Positions 43,594 through 52,324 of a DNA stretch of 64,000 nt are shown here, one piece after another. The notes under the pieces were generated by a model that worked only from the letters and a program-made list of their open reading frames with translations, was not told where the DNA came from and ran no database searches. Source of the DNA: Streptomyces hokutonensis. Lineage in GTDB: Bacteria > Actinomycetota > Actinomycetes > Streptomycetales > Streptomycetaceae. The DNA lies in NCBI RefSeq assembly GCF_000376565.1, contig NZ_BARG01000053.1:62001-126000 (forward strand). Reading direction: 5' to 3'. The position numbers and the translations under genes are program-made. Every line of letters starts with the position of its first letter. Position 1 is the first letter of the stretch.

Positions 43594-44409
43594 ATGTCCA
43601 CCTGGCTCATCACCGGTGCCACCTCCGGATTCGGGCGGCTCGTCGCCGACCGCGTCATCGCCTCCGGCAACCAGGTCATCGCCGTCGGCCGCCGTCGCGA
43701 CCGCCTCGACGACCTCGTCGCATCCGCACCGGAAGGCCGTGTCACTGCGATCGTCCTCGACTTGACCGACCCCGGCGCGGAGAAGACCGTCGGAGACGCC
43801 GTTCGGGCCGTCGGCGGGCTCGACGTCGTGGTGAACAACGCAGGCTACGGTCTGTTCGGATCAGTCGAGCAAACCAGCGCCGACGAGGCGAAGGCCAACT
43901 TCGACACCAACGTGTCCGCGAATCTGGCCGTACTGCGCGCCACGCTCCCCGCGATCCGCGCGTCGAAGGGGCGCATCGTGCAGCTCTCCTCACTGGTGGG
44001 GTCCTTCGCCTGGCCAGCGTCCGGGCTCTACTCGGCGTCGAAGGCCGCTGTGGAGCTCTTCAGCGAAGCGCTTGCTCTCGAACTCGCACCGACTGGCGCG
44101 AAGGTCACCGTGATCCAGCCCGGCATGTTCGCAACCGAGTTCACCACCTCGGCTCATGTCGTACCGCCGAGCGAGCCCTACCTGCCCACCGTCGGCGCGT
44201 TCCTCGAGCAGGTCTCGCAGATTCCCGCCGATGCGATGGGTGACCCGAACGCGGTGGCGGACGCGATTCTCGCCGTCGCGACCATGGACGAGCCGCCGCT
44301 GCGACTGGCAGTCGGGCAGGACGCGATCGACGCAATCCGGAACGCGCTTCAGACTCGGCTGAGCGAGCTGGATCAGTGGGCCGCTACTGATCTCATGCCC
44401 GCGGTCTGA
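43594..44409 (+). CDS. Short-chain dehydrogenase/reductase
   Basis: A 271-residue SDR with TGATSGFGRLVA near residue 8, NNAGYG near 84, SSLVGSFAWPASGLYSASK with catalytic Ser, Tyr and Lys, and the adenine-side VGRRRDRLDDL. It belongs to the group found beside MmyB-type XRE regulators, acting on small or toxic carbonyls or alcohols. A GGGAGA site precedes ATG 43594. It is divergent from XRE copy B. Confidence 0.92.
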   Translation: MSTWLITGATSGFGRLVADRVIASGNQVIAVGRRRDRLDDLVASAPEGRVTAIVLDLTDPGAEKTVGDAVRAVGGLDVVVNNAGYGLFGSVEQTSADEAKANFDTNVSANLAVLRATLPAIRASKGRIVQLSSLVGSFAWPASGLYSASKAAVELFSEALALELAPTGAKVTVIQPGMFATEFTTSAHVVPPSEPYLPTVGAFLEQVSQIPADAMGDPNAVADAILAVATMDEPPLRLAVGQDAIDAIRNALQTRLSELDQWAATDLMPAV

Positions 44410-44676
44410 GCATCCGATGCCGCCAGGCTGGAGGGACTGAACCTTCCAGCCCGGCCCCGTCGCTCGCCCACTCGCCCCTCCTCGTTCCGCCCAGCATGCC
44501 GTCGGCCCGAGGAACACCCCGCTGTCATCTCCGTAGTCGGCGACCGAAGCGCACATCTCAATCAGCAGCCAGGGCGCCCCGGAGAGCCGGGCAGCCACTC
44601 CTTCGAAGCCACTGAAGGCAGAGAACCATAAGCCACACCCGGCCCTCCCGGGCCGCCTAACAACTTACGGAGAATC

Positions 44677-46083
44677 ATGAACACCGAGCTGATCTACTCG
44701 GACGCCTCGGCCCTCGCCGAGCTCATCCGGGCCGGGAAGGTGACCTCGGTCGAGGTCGTCCAGGCGTATCTCGACCGGATCCACGCCGTCGATCCGCAGC
44801 TGAAGGCGATCGTGTCGCTCAACGAGAACGCCCTCGATGAGGCGCGGGCCGCCGACGACGCGCTGGCCTCGGGGGAAGCGGTAGGGCCGTTCCACGGCGT
44901 GCCGTTCACCGTTAAGGACTCGATCGACACCGCCGGTGTACTGACCCAGCGTGGGTCGCCGATCTTCGCGGGACGCGTTCCCGACGCCGACGCCACGAGC
45001 GTCGCCCGGATGAAGGCGGCCGGAGGCGTCCTGCTGGCCAAGACGAACCTGCCCGAGTTCTCGTACGCCTGTGAGAGCGACAACCTGCTGACCGGTACGA
45101 CGAACAACCCGTGGAACCTCGAGCGCACCTCGGGCGGTTCCAGTGGCGGCGAGTCCGCCGCGATCGCGGCCGGGCTGAGCCCGATCGGACTGGGCACCGA
45201 CCTGACGATCTCGGTCCGCGGTCCGGCGGCGCTGACCGGCATCGTGGCACTGAAGCCCACCCACGGCCGGGTCCCGATGACCGGGATCTGGCCGCGTGAG
45301 CCCCGCCGGGTCTGGCACGTCGGCCCGATGGCGCGATCGGTCCGCGACGTCGAGCTGGCGTACTCGGTCCTCAACGGGCCGGACGGCGTCGACGGTGCCT
45401 CGGTCGCCCCGAACGGGTACGACGCCGGCGTCGGCTCGACGCCTTCGCGTCAGCTGCGCGTCGGCTGGTTCGTCGACTCCGGTCTCGGGCCGGTGGACCC
45501 GGAGGTCGCCCAGACCGTCAGTAACGCCGCCGAAGCACTCCGCGCCGCAGGGGCACAGGTTGAGGAGGTGTCGATCCCCGCGCTGCGCGCCGACAATCCG
45601 CTCGCGCTGTTCTACAAGCAGCACGTCAACGAGCTCAAGCCCGCTGTAGCCACCGCGACGGCCGGCCACGAGGGCCAGATGTACAAGTACACCAAGGCCC
45701 TGATGGAGACACCGCTCACCCCGGTCGAGGAGTACGTCGACGTCGAGCAGGCCTTCGACCGGATCCGCGACGGCTACGCCGAGTACTTCTCCCGCTTCGA
45801 CGCCGTCATCCTGCCCGTGCTCCCGATCCCGGCGTACCCGCACGGGGCCGCCAAGTTCGTGATCGACGGCGAGAGCGTCGACGCGGGCCACATTCAGTCC
45901 TACACGGTCCAGTTCAACGTCACGGGCCTGCCCGCTTTGTCGCTGCGCTTCGGGACCAGTTCCGAGGGCCTGCCGATCGGCGTCCAGGTCGCCGCCGCCT
46001 GGCATGCCGAGTCGACCGTCCTGCACATCGGCAAGCTGCTCGAGCAGGCCAGCACCGTTCGAGACCTGCACCCCGAGATCTAG
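44677..46083 (+). CDS. Amidase (amidase-signature family)
   Basis: A 468-residue amidase-signature enzyme with a complete Ser-cisSer-Lys triad: Lys80 in FTVKDSIDTAG, the cis-Ser in TSGGSSGGES (155/156), and nucleophile Ser179 in GTDLTISVRGPAALTG. The last motif differs from the common GSDIGGSIRIP wording, and the same variant is seen in the remnant at 36524, so the two are close paralogues. It hydrolyses an unknown amide. A TACGGAGA site precedes ATG 44677. It is followed by a bidirectional terminator. Confidence 0.93.
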   Translation: MNTELIYSDASALAELIRAGKVTSVEVVQAYLDRIHAVDPQLKAIVSLNENALDEARAADDALASGEAVGPFHGVPFTVKDSIDTAGVLTQRGSPIFAGRVPDADATSVARMKAAGGVLLAKTNLPEFSYACESDNLLTGTTNNPWNLERTSGGSSGGESAAIAAGLSPIGLGTDLTISVRGPAALTGIVALKPTHGRVPMTGIWPREPRRVWHVGPMARSVRDVELAYSVLNGPDGVDGASVAPNGYDAGVGSTPSRQLRVGWFVDSGLGPVDPEVAQTVSNAAEALRAAGAQVEEVSIPALRADNPLALFYKQHVNELKPAVATATAGHEGQMYKYTKALMETPLTPVEEYVDVEQAFDRIRDGYAEYFSRFDAVILPVLPIPAYPHGAAKFVIDGESVDAGHIQSYTVQFNVTGLPALSLRFGTSSEGLPIGVQVAAAWHAESTVLHIGKLLEQASTVRDLHPEI

Positions 46084-46100
46084 AGCCGAGAGGACCGGAC

Positions 46101-46170
46101 GGCGAGGCAACCAGCGAACCCGAAAGCGGGTGCCGGCTACACGTCAGAGGCCGGCACCCGCCGCCTCGCC
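46101..46170. terminator. Bidirectional terminator
   Basis: Inner arms GCGGGTGCCGGC (46126-46137) and GCCGGCACCCGC (46150-46161) are perfectly complementary. Outer arms GGCGAGGC (46101-46108) and GCCTCGCC (46163-46170) also pair. It lies between the convergent amidase and TetR genes and overlaps the TetR stop. Confidence 0.75.
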
Positions 46171-46713
46171 TAGCAACGCGGCGACATGGCGACGGGCCTC
46201 TTCCAGAGGGCGCGGATCATTCAAGGCTTGCGAACGAGTGATCGCGCCGTCGTAGAGCAACGAAATTACGGTACCGATGTGTTCAGGATCTTCGACGCCG
46301 GTGCTGCCTGCCAAGTGCTGTAGTCGTTCCTGGAAGGCCTGCTTGTGCCGGACGGCCGCCCGATGCGGATCGGTGTGCGGTTCGGGGAATTCTGTCGACG
46401 CTGCGATGAAAGGACAGGCAGCGATGGGCCGATCGGCAGTCGTCGGAGCGAACAGGGCAAGGATCTGCTCTCGCGCATTCTCCTCCGAACCCAACTGAAC
46501 TTCGAACATCTGCCGGTCACGTTCCTGCAGGTAGGCCTCGATCAGCGTGGACTTGTCCCGGAAGTGCTTGTACAGCGTCCGCTTCGACACCGGAGCTGCG
46601 GTCGCCACCGCCTCCATTTGCGTCGCCACGATCCCGTGCGCACGAAACAGTCGTACGGCGGCGGCCAGGATCCGCTCCCGCGCACCACTCGTTGGCTTCG
46701 TCAGCTCGGTCAC
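46144..46713 (-). CDS. TetR-family transcriptional regulator
   Basis: A 189-residue TetR protein. Helix-turn-helix RILAAAVRLFRAHGIVATQM, then APVSKRTLYKHFRDKSTLIE (about 14-61); C-terminal ligand domain with PIAACPFIAASTEFPEP. GTG 46713 is the start. It is divergent from the MBL hydrolase gene at 46886, and two 18-bp palindromic boxes with GTTTAC ends lie between the genes. It is a likely repressor of itself and of the MBL/transporter operon. Confidence 0.92.
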   Translation of the reverse strand: MTELTKPTSGARERILAAAVRLFRAHGIVATQMEAVATAAPVSKRTLYKHFRDKSTLIEAYLQERDRQMFEVQLGSEENAREQILALFAPTTADRPIAACPFIAASTEFPEPHTDPHRAAVRHKQAFQERLQHLAGSTGVEDPEHIGTVISLLYDGAITRSQALNDPRPLEEARRHVAALLGEAAGAGL

Positions 46714-46720
46714 AACAAGA

Positions 46721-46738
46721 GTATACGCCGCCGTTTAC
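46721..46738. promoter_or_regulatory. TetR operator box 1
   Basis: GTATACGCCGCCGTTTAC is an imperfect 7-4-7 palindrome 7 bp upstream of the TetR start. It has the same length and ends as box 2. Confidence 0.6.
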
Positions 46739-46767
46739 CTCGATCGGCAAACCATGCTAGGTTCAAA

Positions 46768-46785
46768 GTAAACGCAATCGTTTAC
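46768..46785. promoter_or_regulatory. TetR operator box 2
   Basis: GTAAACGCAATCGTTTAC is a perfect 7-4-7 palindrome, centred 47 bp from box 1 in the divergent TetR/MBL promoter region. Confidence 0.7.
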
Positions 46786-46885
46786 ATGGGGTAGCGGCTT
46801 CGCTAGCGCACGGCACCCCAACAAGGCTGTCGCCGCCGGCGCTGGCCGCGTAAGGCGCCCCTCGACCCCACGAGTAGGACCGGTA

Positions 46886-47776
46886 ATGCCCCACCTCCTT
46901 CGTGTCGGCGAAGTCGACATCGTCCCGCTGCTCGAATGGCAAGGGACTTTCATCACCCGCGGAACGCTCCTGCCGTCCAGCGACGCCGGGGAGTGGTCCG
47001 ACAATGCTTCCTGGCTCGACCCGACGTTCTGGTCGGCGCAGACCGACGGAGTCCCGCTGTACTCCCGCAGCTATGTGATTCGCAGCGACGGGCAGCTCAT
47101 CCTGGTGGACACCGGCATCGGCAACGGCAAGAACCGGCCTCAGGTCCCGCCCTTCAACGGCCTCGACACCGACTACCTGTCGCGGCTGCGCGATGAGATC
47201 GGAGACGTCGAGGCTGTCGATGCCGTGATCAACACCCATATCCACCAAGACCATGTCGGTTGGAACACGCGCCTCGTGGACGGTCAGTGGCGTCCTACGT
47301 TCCCGCGCGCGACGTATCTGCTGCCGGACGCCGACTACGAGGAGTGGAACCGGAGCCGGGGGTCGGACTCAGGAGCGGACGAGGTGTTCCTCGACAGCGT
47401 CCTGCCGGTCGTCGACACCAGGCAGGCATCCTTCTACACCGGCGAACGGGTCGTCGACCAAAACATCACCATCGTTCCCGCACCAGGCCACAGTCCAGGC
47501 TCCTCGGTCGTCATGATCGTCTCGGCCGGCGAAAGCGCGGTCATCACCGGCGACATCGTCCACACGCCGATGCAACTGGCCCACCCCGAACAGCACATGG
47601 TCTTCGATGCCGACCCCGTTCGGGCTGTTTCCTCACGAAGGACGGTGCTGGCGGCCGTCGCCGATGCCGGAAGCATCATGCTGCCCGCTCACTTCGGCCG
47701 GACCGGTGGCCTTCGGCTGACGCGTGACGGCTCTGGATTCTCGATCGCCGAATGGGTCCCCCTGACCGCTGAGTGA
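46886..47776 (+). CDS. Metallo-beta-lactamase-fold hydrolase
   Basis: A 296-residue MBL-fold hydrolase. The metal motif H-x-H-x-D-H is at 118-123 (NTHIHQDHVGWN), with further ligands in VPAPGHSPGSS (His near 208) and ITGDIVHTP (Asp). The C-terminal MLPAHFG supplies the last His. The wording is of the lactonase/AttM-like or MPH group that acts on lactones or esters. It follows the TetR operators and precedes a TDT-type transporter, so a substrate-inducible lactone or ester utilisation unit is plausible. Confidence 0.9.
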   Translation: MPHLLRVGEVDIVPLLEWQGTFITRGTLLPSSDAGEWSDNASWLDPTFWSAQTDGVPLYSRSYVIRSDGQLILVDTGIGNGKNRPQVPPFNGLDTDYLSRLRDEIGDVEAVDAVINTHIHQDHVGWNTRLVDGQWRPTFPRATYLLPDADYEEWNRSRGSDSGADEVFLDSVLPVVDTRQASFYTGERVVDQNITIVPAPGHSPGSSVVMIVSAGESAVITGDIVHTPMQLAHPEQHMVFDADPVRAVSSRRTVLAAVADAGSIMLPAHFGRTGGLRLTRDGSGFSIAEWVPLTAE

Positions 47777-47818
47777 CCGGCGACCTGCAGGAGAACAACG
47801 AACGGAAGGAGGCACCTC

Positions 47819-48868
47819 GTGGATCTGGCCACCGAATCCAGCCCAACCCTGAAGCCCGCCGGAGCCAGCGACACGAAACAGCGTCTTCCGCTGACCCTGT
47901 TCGGTATGCCGCTCGGCATGGCGGGGCTCGGCGGAGCCTGGTCAGCGGCTGCTACCGCCGTCCACGCACCAACATGGCCCGCCGAAATCTTCTACGGTGC
48001 CAGCGACGCGCTCTGGCTGGCCTTCGTGATCGGCTATCTTCGCGGCGGTGTGCGGACGCGCGGCGCGTTCGGTGATGACTTGCGGCATCCGTTCAGCGGA
48101 CCGTTCGCGTCCGTCATCCCGCTCGTTGCCGTACTGCTGTCCGCCCACTACACGGCCTACAGCTTCACGATTTTCGCCTGGATCTGCGGCGCAGCGATCG
48201 TGGCCCTGGCGGTCGTCGTCGCCCAGTTGATCGCCCACTGGCTCAGCGGCGCCGTAGATCTGCACGCCATCCATCCCGGCTACTACATTCCCGCGGTCGC
48301 CGGCCCGTTCATCGCGAGCATCGGCTTGTCCGCCCTCGGTCAGCCGTCCCTCGCCATCGCCGCCATCGGCGCAGGGTTGTTCTTCTGGGTTGCCATGACC
48401 GCGATCGTCACCGTCCGGATGCTCATCGGCGAACGACTTCCCGACGCAGTCCGGCCGGCGATGACCGCGTTCGTCGCCGGCACCTCCACGGCCAATCTCG
48501 CGTGGATCGTCGCCCATCCGGGACGTGTCGACCAGGCGCAGGAGCTGATGACCGGAGTTCTCGTCTTGATGCTCCTGGTACAGGGCGCGCTGATCGGCGA
48601 GTACCGCACCCTCACCTTCACCGGCGGCTGGTGGATCTTCACCTTCCCGCTCGCGTCGACGACGAACTACGCCGTCCGCTGGTTCTCCGCAGTACGACCT
48701 CCAGGCTGGGAGACGTACGCCTGGGTGGCGCTGGGATGCACCACACTTTTCATCCTCTTCGTCGCAGTACGAACCATTGAAACGACTGCCCGCGCACGAG
48801 TGGCGCGGCAGCGCCATCGGCTCCCGCCGGCGGCACCTCGCAATGAGTTTCATCCTCGAGCGAAATGA
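47819..48868 (+). CDS. TDT-family (TehA/SLAC1-like) transporter
   Basis: A 349-residue membrane protein with about ten hydrophobic segments, starting with LTLFGMPLGMAGLGGAWSAA, a typical TDT/SLAC1 first helix. GYYIPAVAGPFIASIGLSAL near 160 and WWIFTFPLASTTNYAVRW near 276 also fit. Family members carry C4-dicarboxylates, tellurite or anions. GTG 47819 with an AGGAGG-like site 5 bp upstream is the start. It is 42 bp downstream of the MBL hydrolase gene and probably co-transcribed; it may export or import the hydrolase's anionic product. Confidence 0.88.
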   Translation: MDLATESSPTLKPAGASDTKQRLPLTLFGMPLGMAGLGGAWSAAATAVHAPTWPAEIFYGASDALWLAFVIGYLRGGVRTRGAFGDDLRHPFSGPFASVIPLVAVLLSAHYTAYSFTIFAWICGAAIVALAVVVAQLIAHWLSGAVDLHAIHPGYYIPAVAGPFIASIGLSALGQPSLAIAAIGAGLFFWVAMTAIVTVRMLIGERLPDAVRPAMTAFVAGTSTANLAWIVAHPGRVDQAQELMTGVLVLMLLVQGALIGEYRTLTFTGGWWIFTFPLASTTNYAVRWFSAVRPPGWETYAWVALGCTTLFILFVAVRTIETTARARVARQRHRLPPAAPRNEFHPRAK

Positions 48869-48895
48869 TGGAAGGAACGTATACCGAACGACGAG

Positions 48896-49869
48896 TTGTT
48901 CCTGATCACCGGTGCGACCGGTAAAACCGGAGGCGGTGCTGCGAGGGTTCTGCTGGAGCAGGGGCGCCGGGTCCGCGCGCTGGTGCATCGTGAAGACGAT
49001 CGCTCCGACGCGCTCCGTCGCGCCGGCGCAGAGATCGCCGTCGCCGACCTGCTCGATTTCACCGCGGTCGATGCCGCCGTGCGAGGCGTGTCCGCGGCCT
49101 ACTTCTGCTATCCGATCATGCCGGGACCGATCGACGCGACGACGTTCTTCGCACAAGCCGCAGTCGACGCGGGGGTGCGGTCGGTGGTGAACATGTCGCA
49201 GATCTCCGCACGTCGTGGGGCTGGCAGTCACGCCGCCCGGGACCACTGCCTCAGCGAGCGGCTGCTCGATCGCGCCGATCTGCTCACCACACATGTGAGG
49301 CCGACGTCTTTCGCCGAGTGGCTGAAGCTTTGGTGGGAACTTCGCGACGGTGAGGGATGTCTACGGCTGCCGTTCGGCGACGGCCGACACGCGCCGATCG
49401 CCACCGCGGATCAGTCTCGCGTGATCGCCGCGGTTCTCGGCGACCCTGAACCCCGCGATCGCGCGGTGTACACGTTGCACGGGCCCGTTGAGTTCAATCA
49501 CCACGAGATCGCGGCTGTCACCGCTGACACGCTGGGACCTCCGGTCCACTACGAGCCACTGACCGTCGAAGCGTTCACGGCAGCGATGCTGGATCGAGGC
49601 ATGCCCGAGCCCCGCGTGCAGCACTTCAGCCACGTCGCACTCGACTACCGCGACGGCGTTTTCGCCGGCACGAACGACAACGTCGAGCGGACCGGCGGGC
49701 GCCTGGCGCTGACGGTCGCCGAGTCGTCCGCAACAGCGAGGCCGACTTCCGCGCGAGTGGACCAAACTTCGTACCGGCCCGAACCGTTCAAATACTCTCC
49801 GCAGCCGCGCTCGCAGCGCTCGGCGGAACAAGGCCCGCCGCACCGCTCGAGGGCGCGGCGGGCGGCTGA
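48896..49869 (+). pseudogene. NmrA-like NAD(P)-binding reductase, one-base frameshift near the end
   Basis: The frame from TTG 48896 gives LITGATGKTGGGAARVLLEQ and continues as an NmrA/SDR-a protein to NVERTGGRLALTVAE. At about 49724 the expected EFV reads ESS. Restoring one T (GAG-TTC-GTC) re-enters a frame that gives FVRNSEADFRASGPNFVPAR and stops at 49867-49869, the normal length. Without repair, the frame runs more than 800 bp further. The start is also weak: no ATG in frame and a poorly spaced ribosome site. Sequencing error or recent decay cannot be separated here. Confidence 0.75.
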
Positions 49870-49873
49870 GAGG

Positions 49874-50632
49874 TCAAAGGCGGAGTCCGAAGACGGCCAC
49901 TTGCGAGGCCCGCCGGGTTTCGAAGCCCATCCGCTCGTAGAGGCGGATCGCGCCTGCGTTCGTCGCGGCGACGTGCAGGAACGGCTGCTCGCCTCGGGCG
50001 CGGATGCCGTCGATCACGTGCTCCATCAAGGCGCGTCCAAGACCGCGTCCCCGGTAAGCCTCGTCAGTGCACACCGCGCTGATCTCGGTCCATCCGGGAG
50101 GCCGCAGCCGCTCCCCTGCCATCGCGACGAGAGCGCCGTTGTCCCGGACCCCGAAGAACGACCCGAGCCGATGGGTACGCGCCGCGAAAGGCCCGGGCTT
50201 GGTGCGTTGTGCCAGCTCGAGCATCTCCGGAGCGTCGTCGTCGTCGAGCGGCACGATGGTCAGTTCGTGGTCTTGAACGTTTCCGTGCACGCGCGGCCCG
50301 GTCATCAGGACGACCGCGAGCTCGCGCTGCAGTACCCAGCCCTCAGGCGGCGTGGGCGGGTCGATAAGGGTGATCGGATCCTGTCCCGCGAGCCTGCTGA
50401 GTTGTGCCCAGTCGTTAGCCGTGGCGTCGTCGGGGATCGCCATGAACGGAGAAACGTCTTCGGGATAGCGGGCGACCCGGCCGGAGCTGACTGCCAGCAG
50501 ACGATGACTGCCGGCCAGCGAGAACAACACCGGGTTGTCGAGACCGAGCTCCGAACCACCAACATCGCCATCTGGGCCGTATTCGGTAGTCGCCGGCTGA
50601 GTGCGGGGCTCACGGCTGTCATGCTCAGGCAT
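49874..50632 (-). CDS. GNAT-family N-acetyltransferase
   Basis: A 252-residue protein whose C-terminal half is a GNAT domain: WTEISAVCTDEAYRGRGLGRALMEHVI (split by the acetyl-CoA loop R-G-R-G-L-G near 195) and FLHVAATNAGAIRLYERMGF. The N-terminal half (LDNPVLFSLAGSHRLLAVSS) is an extension seen in FR47/GNAT-like proteins. ATG 50632 with an AAGGGG site was chosen over an upstream in-frame ATG. The acceptor substrate is unknown. Confidence 0.85.
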   Translation of the reverse strand: MPEHDSREPRTQPATTEYGPDGDVGGSELGLDNPVLFSLAGSHRLLAVSSGRVARYPEDVSPFMAIPDDATANDWAQLSRLAGQDPITLIDPPTPPEGWVLQRELAVVLMTGPRVHGNVQDHELTIVPLDDDDAPEMLELAQRTKPGPFAARTHRLGSFFGVRDNGALVAMAGERLRPPGWTEISAVCTDEAYRGRGLGRALMEHVIDGIRARGEQPFLHVAATNAGAIRLYERMGFETRRASQVAVFGLRL

Positions 50633-50703
50633 CTGGGAACGCCCCTTGTGATCTGCGTTCGTGCACGGGCTTCTTCTTCGGAAGGCTGAGGCTGCGTCGC
50701 TGT

Positions 50704-51471
50704 TCACCAGTTCAGTGGCGCGGCGACGAACGGCTCAGTCTCCGGTGCAGCCTTGCGCGCCCGCAGTTGCGCAATCGCGGCCTTGCCGACCGGAACACGG
50801 AACGGCACCTCGGTGTTCTTGATCGCATCGGCGACGACCGTGGCGAACTCGTCGACAGTGACCGGCTCGGTCCGGAACCCGGCCAGCTGCTCGAGCATCG
50901 GGAAGTACGGGTCGTTCTCGTCGAGGAACACCTTCGCTCGTTCGGCGCCACCCGAGGACACCGCGCCCGGCTCGAACACCTGCACCTCGACGCCGAAGTG
51001 ACGCACCTCGATCGCCAAGCCTTCCGCGATTCCCTCGAGCGCCCACTTCGACGCTGAATAGGGAGCGATGAGGGGAATCGCGATCCGCCCCTGAACACTG
51101 GAAATGAACGCGATCCGGCCGGAACCGCGCTCGCGCATCTGCGGCAGCACCGCCTGCGCCACACGGAGGGCTCCGAAGGTGTTCAGCTCGAACAGCCGCG
51201 TCACCTCATCCAGCGGAACCGTCTCGAGCGGAGCGCGAACCGTTGCGCCGGCGTTGCTGATCAGTACGTCGACCTGCCCAGCAGCAGCGACGGCGGCATC
51301 GACGGACGGCTGATTCGTGACGTCGAGCTGCAGCCGCTGCGCGGCGGGGATGTCATCGAGCGACGACAAGTCCCGAGCAGTAGCGACGACTTCGTGGCCA
51401 CGTTTCGACAGTTCGACCGCGATACCGCGCCCGATGCCCCGCGACGCTCCGGTGATGAGTACACGTGCCAT
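50704..51471 (-). CDS. Short-chain dehydrogenase/reductase
   Basis: A 255-residue SDR with TGASRGIGRGIA near residue 7, SNAGATV near 90, SGRIAFISSVQGRIAIPLIA with the catalytic Ser, and YSASKWALEG with Tyr/Lys. It belongs to the group of small stress-linked SDRs next to TetR repressors. A candidate operator (51508-51527) lies upstream, and the TetR gene follows on the same strand 97 bp away. Confidence 0.92.
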   Translation of the reverse strand: MARVLITGASRGIGRGIAVELSKRGHEVVATARDLSSLDDIPAAQRLQLDVTNQPSVDAAVAAAGQVDVLISNAGATVRAPLETVPLDEVTRLFELNTFGALRVAQAVLPQMRERGSGRIAFISSVQGRIAIPLIAPYSASKWALEGIAEGLAIEVRHFGVEVQVFEPGAVSSGGAERAKVFLDENDPYFPMLEQLAGFRTEPVTVDEFATVVADAIKNTEVPFRVPVGKAAIAQLRARKAAPETEPFVAAPLNW

Positions 51472-51507
51472 GACGTCTTCCTTTGCTCAAGGGCAGACGA
51501 TTGGTTC

Positions 51508-51527
51508 TATGTCTTTCACTATACATA
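51508..51527. promoter_or_regulatory. Putative TetR operator upstream of SDR
   Basis: Arms TATGT and ACATA enclose 10 bp in the AT-rich promoter of the SDR. Its right side (CTATACATAC) resembles the TATGTATGC of the site at 52165. Confidence 0.4.
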
Positions 51528-51567
51528 CTTCGACTCAAGGCCTTGACGGTACTTGAAAGCGCCTTGG

Positions 51568-52143
51568 TCAGCGACTGGTTTCCGCGTAGGCCAGAAGCGA
51601 GGCCTTGACCGAGTCCCAGGGAGCAGCGCTGCGGAACGCGCGGGAGGTGATCATGGCGCCTTCCATGCTGGCGATCACCGCGTTGGCAAGATCGCGACCG
51701 GAGGCGCGGTCGAGGCCGAAGGCGACGAAGTGGAACGCGATACGGTCGACCATCTCCGTGAAGCCACGCATGCTCGTTTCGGCGATCTCCTCGCCGCCGA
51801 GTGACCCCTCGGTGACAAGGGGCGCAAGACCGCACCCACGCGAGTAATCACTGGCCAGCATCCCGTCACGGCCGGCGTCGACGTACCGCTTGATCAGGTC
51901 CTCGACCGAGGTCGACTCGGCAGCAAACTCGTCGATCAGGCTCACTTGTTGATGAGCATGAGACGCGGCCGCCTCGACGGCCAACTGCGGCTTGCCACCA
52001 GGAAAGTGGAAGTACACCGACCCTCTCGGCGCACCACTGCGCTCAAGAACGTCTGAGATCGCCGTCGCGTTTAGGCCGCGCTCACGAATGAGGCCGCGAG
52101 CCGCCTCGATCATCTTCTGCCGAGCATCGCTTCTCCGTGGCAT
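51568..52143 (-). CDS. TetR-family transcriptional regulator
   Basis: A 191-residue TetR protein of the LmrA/YxaF type. Helix-turn-helix MIEAARGLIRERGLNATAIS, then LERSGAPRGSVYFHFPGGKP (about 10-50), and a ligand domain beginning with LAVEAAASHAHQQVSLIDEF. ATG 52143 (MPRRSDARQ) is the start. A perfect inverted repeat sits 21 bp upstream. It lies upstream of the SDR in the same direction and is its probable repressor. Confidence 0.92.
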   Translation of the reverse strand: MPRRSDARQKMIEAARGLIRERGLNATAISDVLERSGAPRGSVYFHFPGGKPQLAVEAAASHAHQQVSLIDEFAAESTSVEDLIKRYVDAGRDGMLASDYSRGCGLAPLVTEGSLGGEEIAETSMRGFTEMVDRIAFHFVAFGLDRASGRDLANAVIASMEGAMITSRAFRSAAPWDSVKASLLAYAETSR

Positions 52144-52164
52144 GATCCTGTCTCCAAATACTAT

Positions 52165-52182
52165 GTATGCTGCAAGGCATAC
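52165..52182. promoter_or_regulatory. TetR operator (autoregulatory)
   Basis: GTATGCTGCAAGGCATAC is a perfect 6-6-6 inverted repeat within the AT-rich promoter just upstream of the TetR start. Confidence 0.6.
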
Positions 52183-52324
52183 TAACTGACGCAGCCAGGC
52201 CTCCCTGGAACAGGTGACATCAGAGGGCGGTATGTGAGTGTATAGGTTTTTTGTCGTCACCTGAACGTGTGGCAGTGCGGCATCCCGGCCGGTCGGCGGC
52301 CATGGGCATGCTGGGCTGGTCGCC

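Noticed and set aside
49870..50689. Continuation of the NmrA frame into a 597-residue fusion protein
   Set aside because: This extension is the antisense of the GNAT gene and exists only because of the frameshift near 49724.
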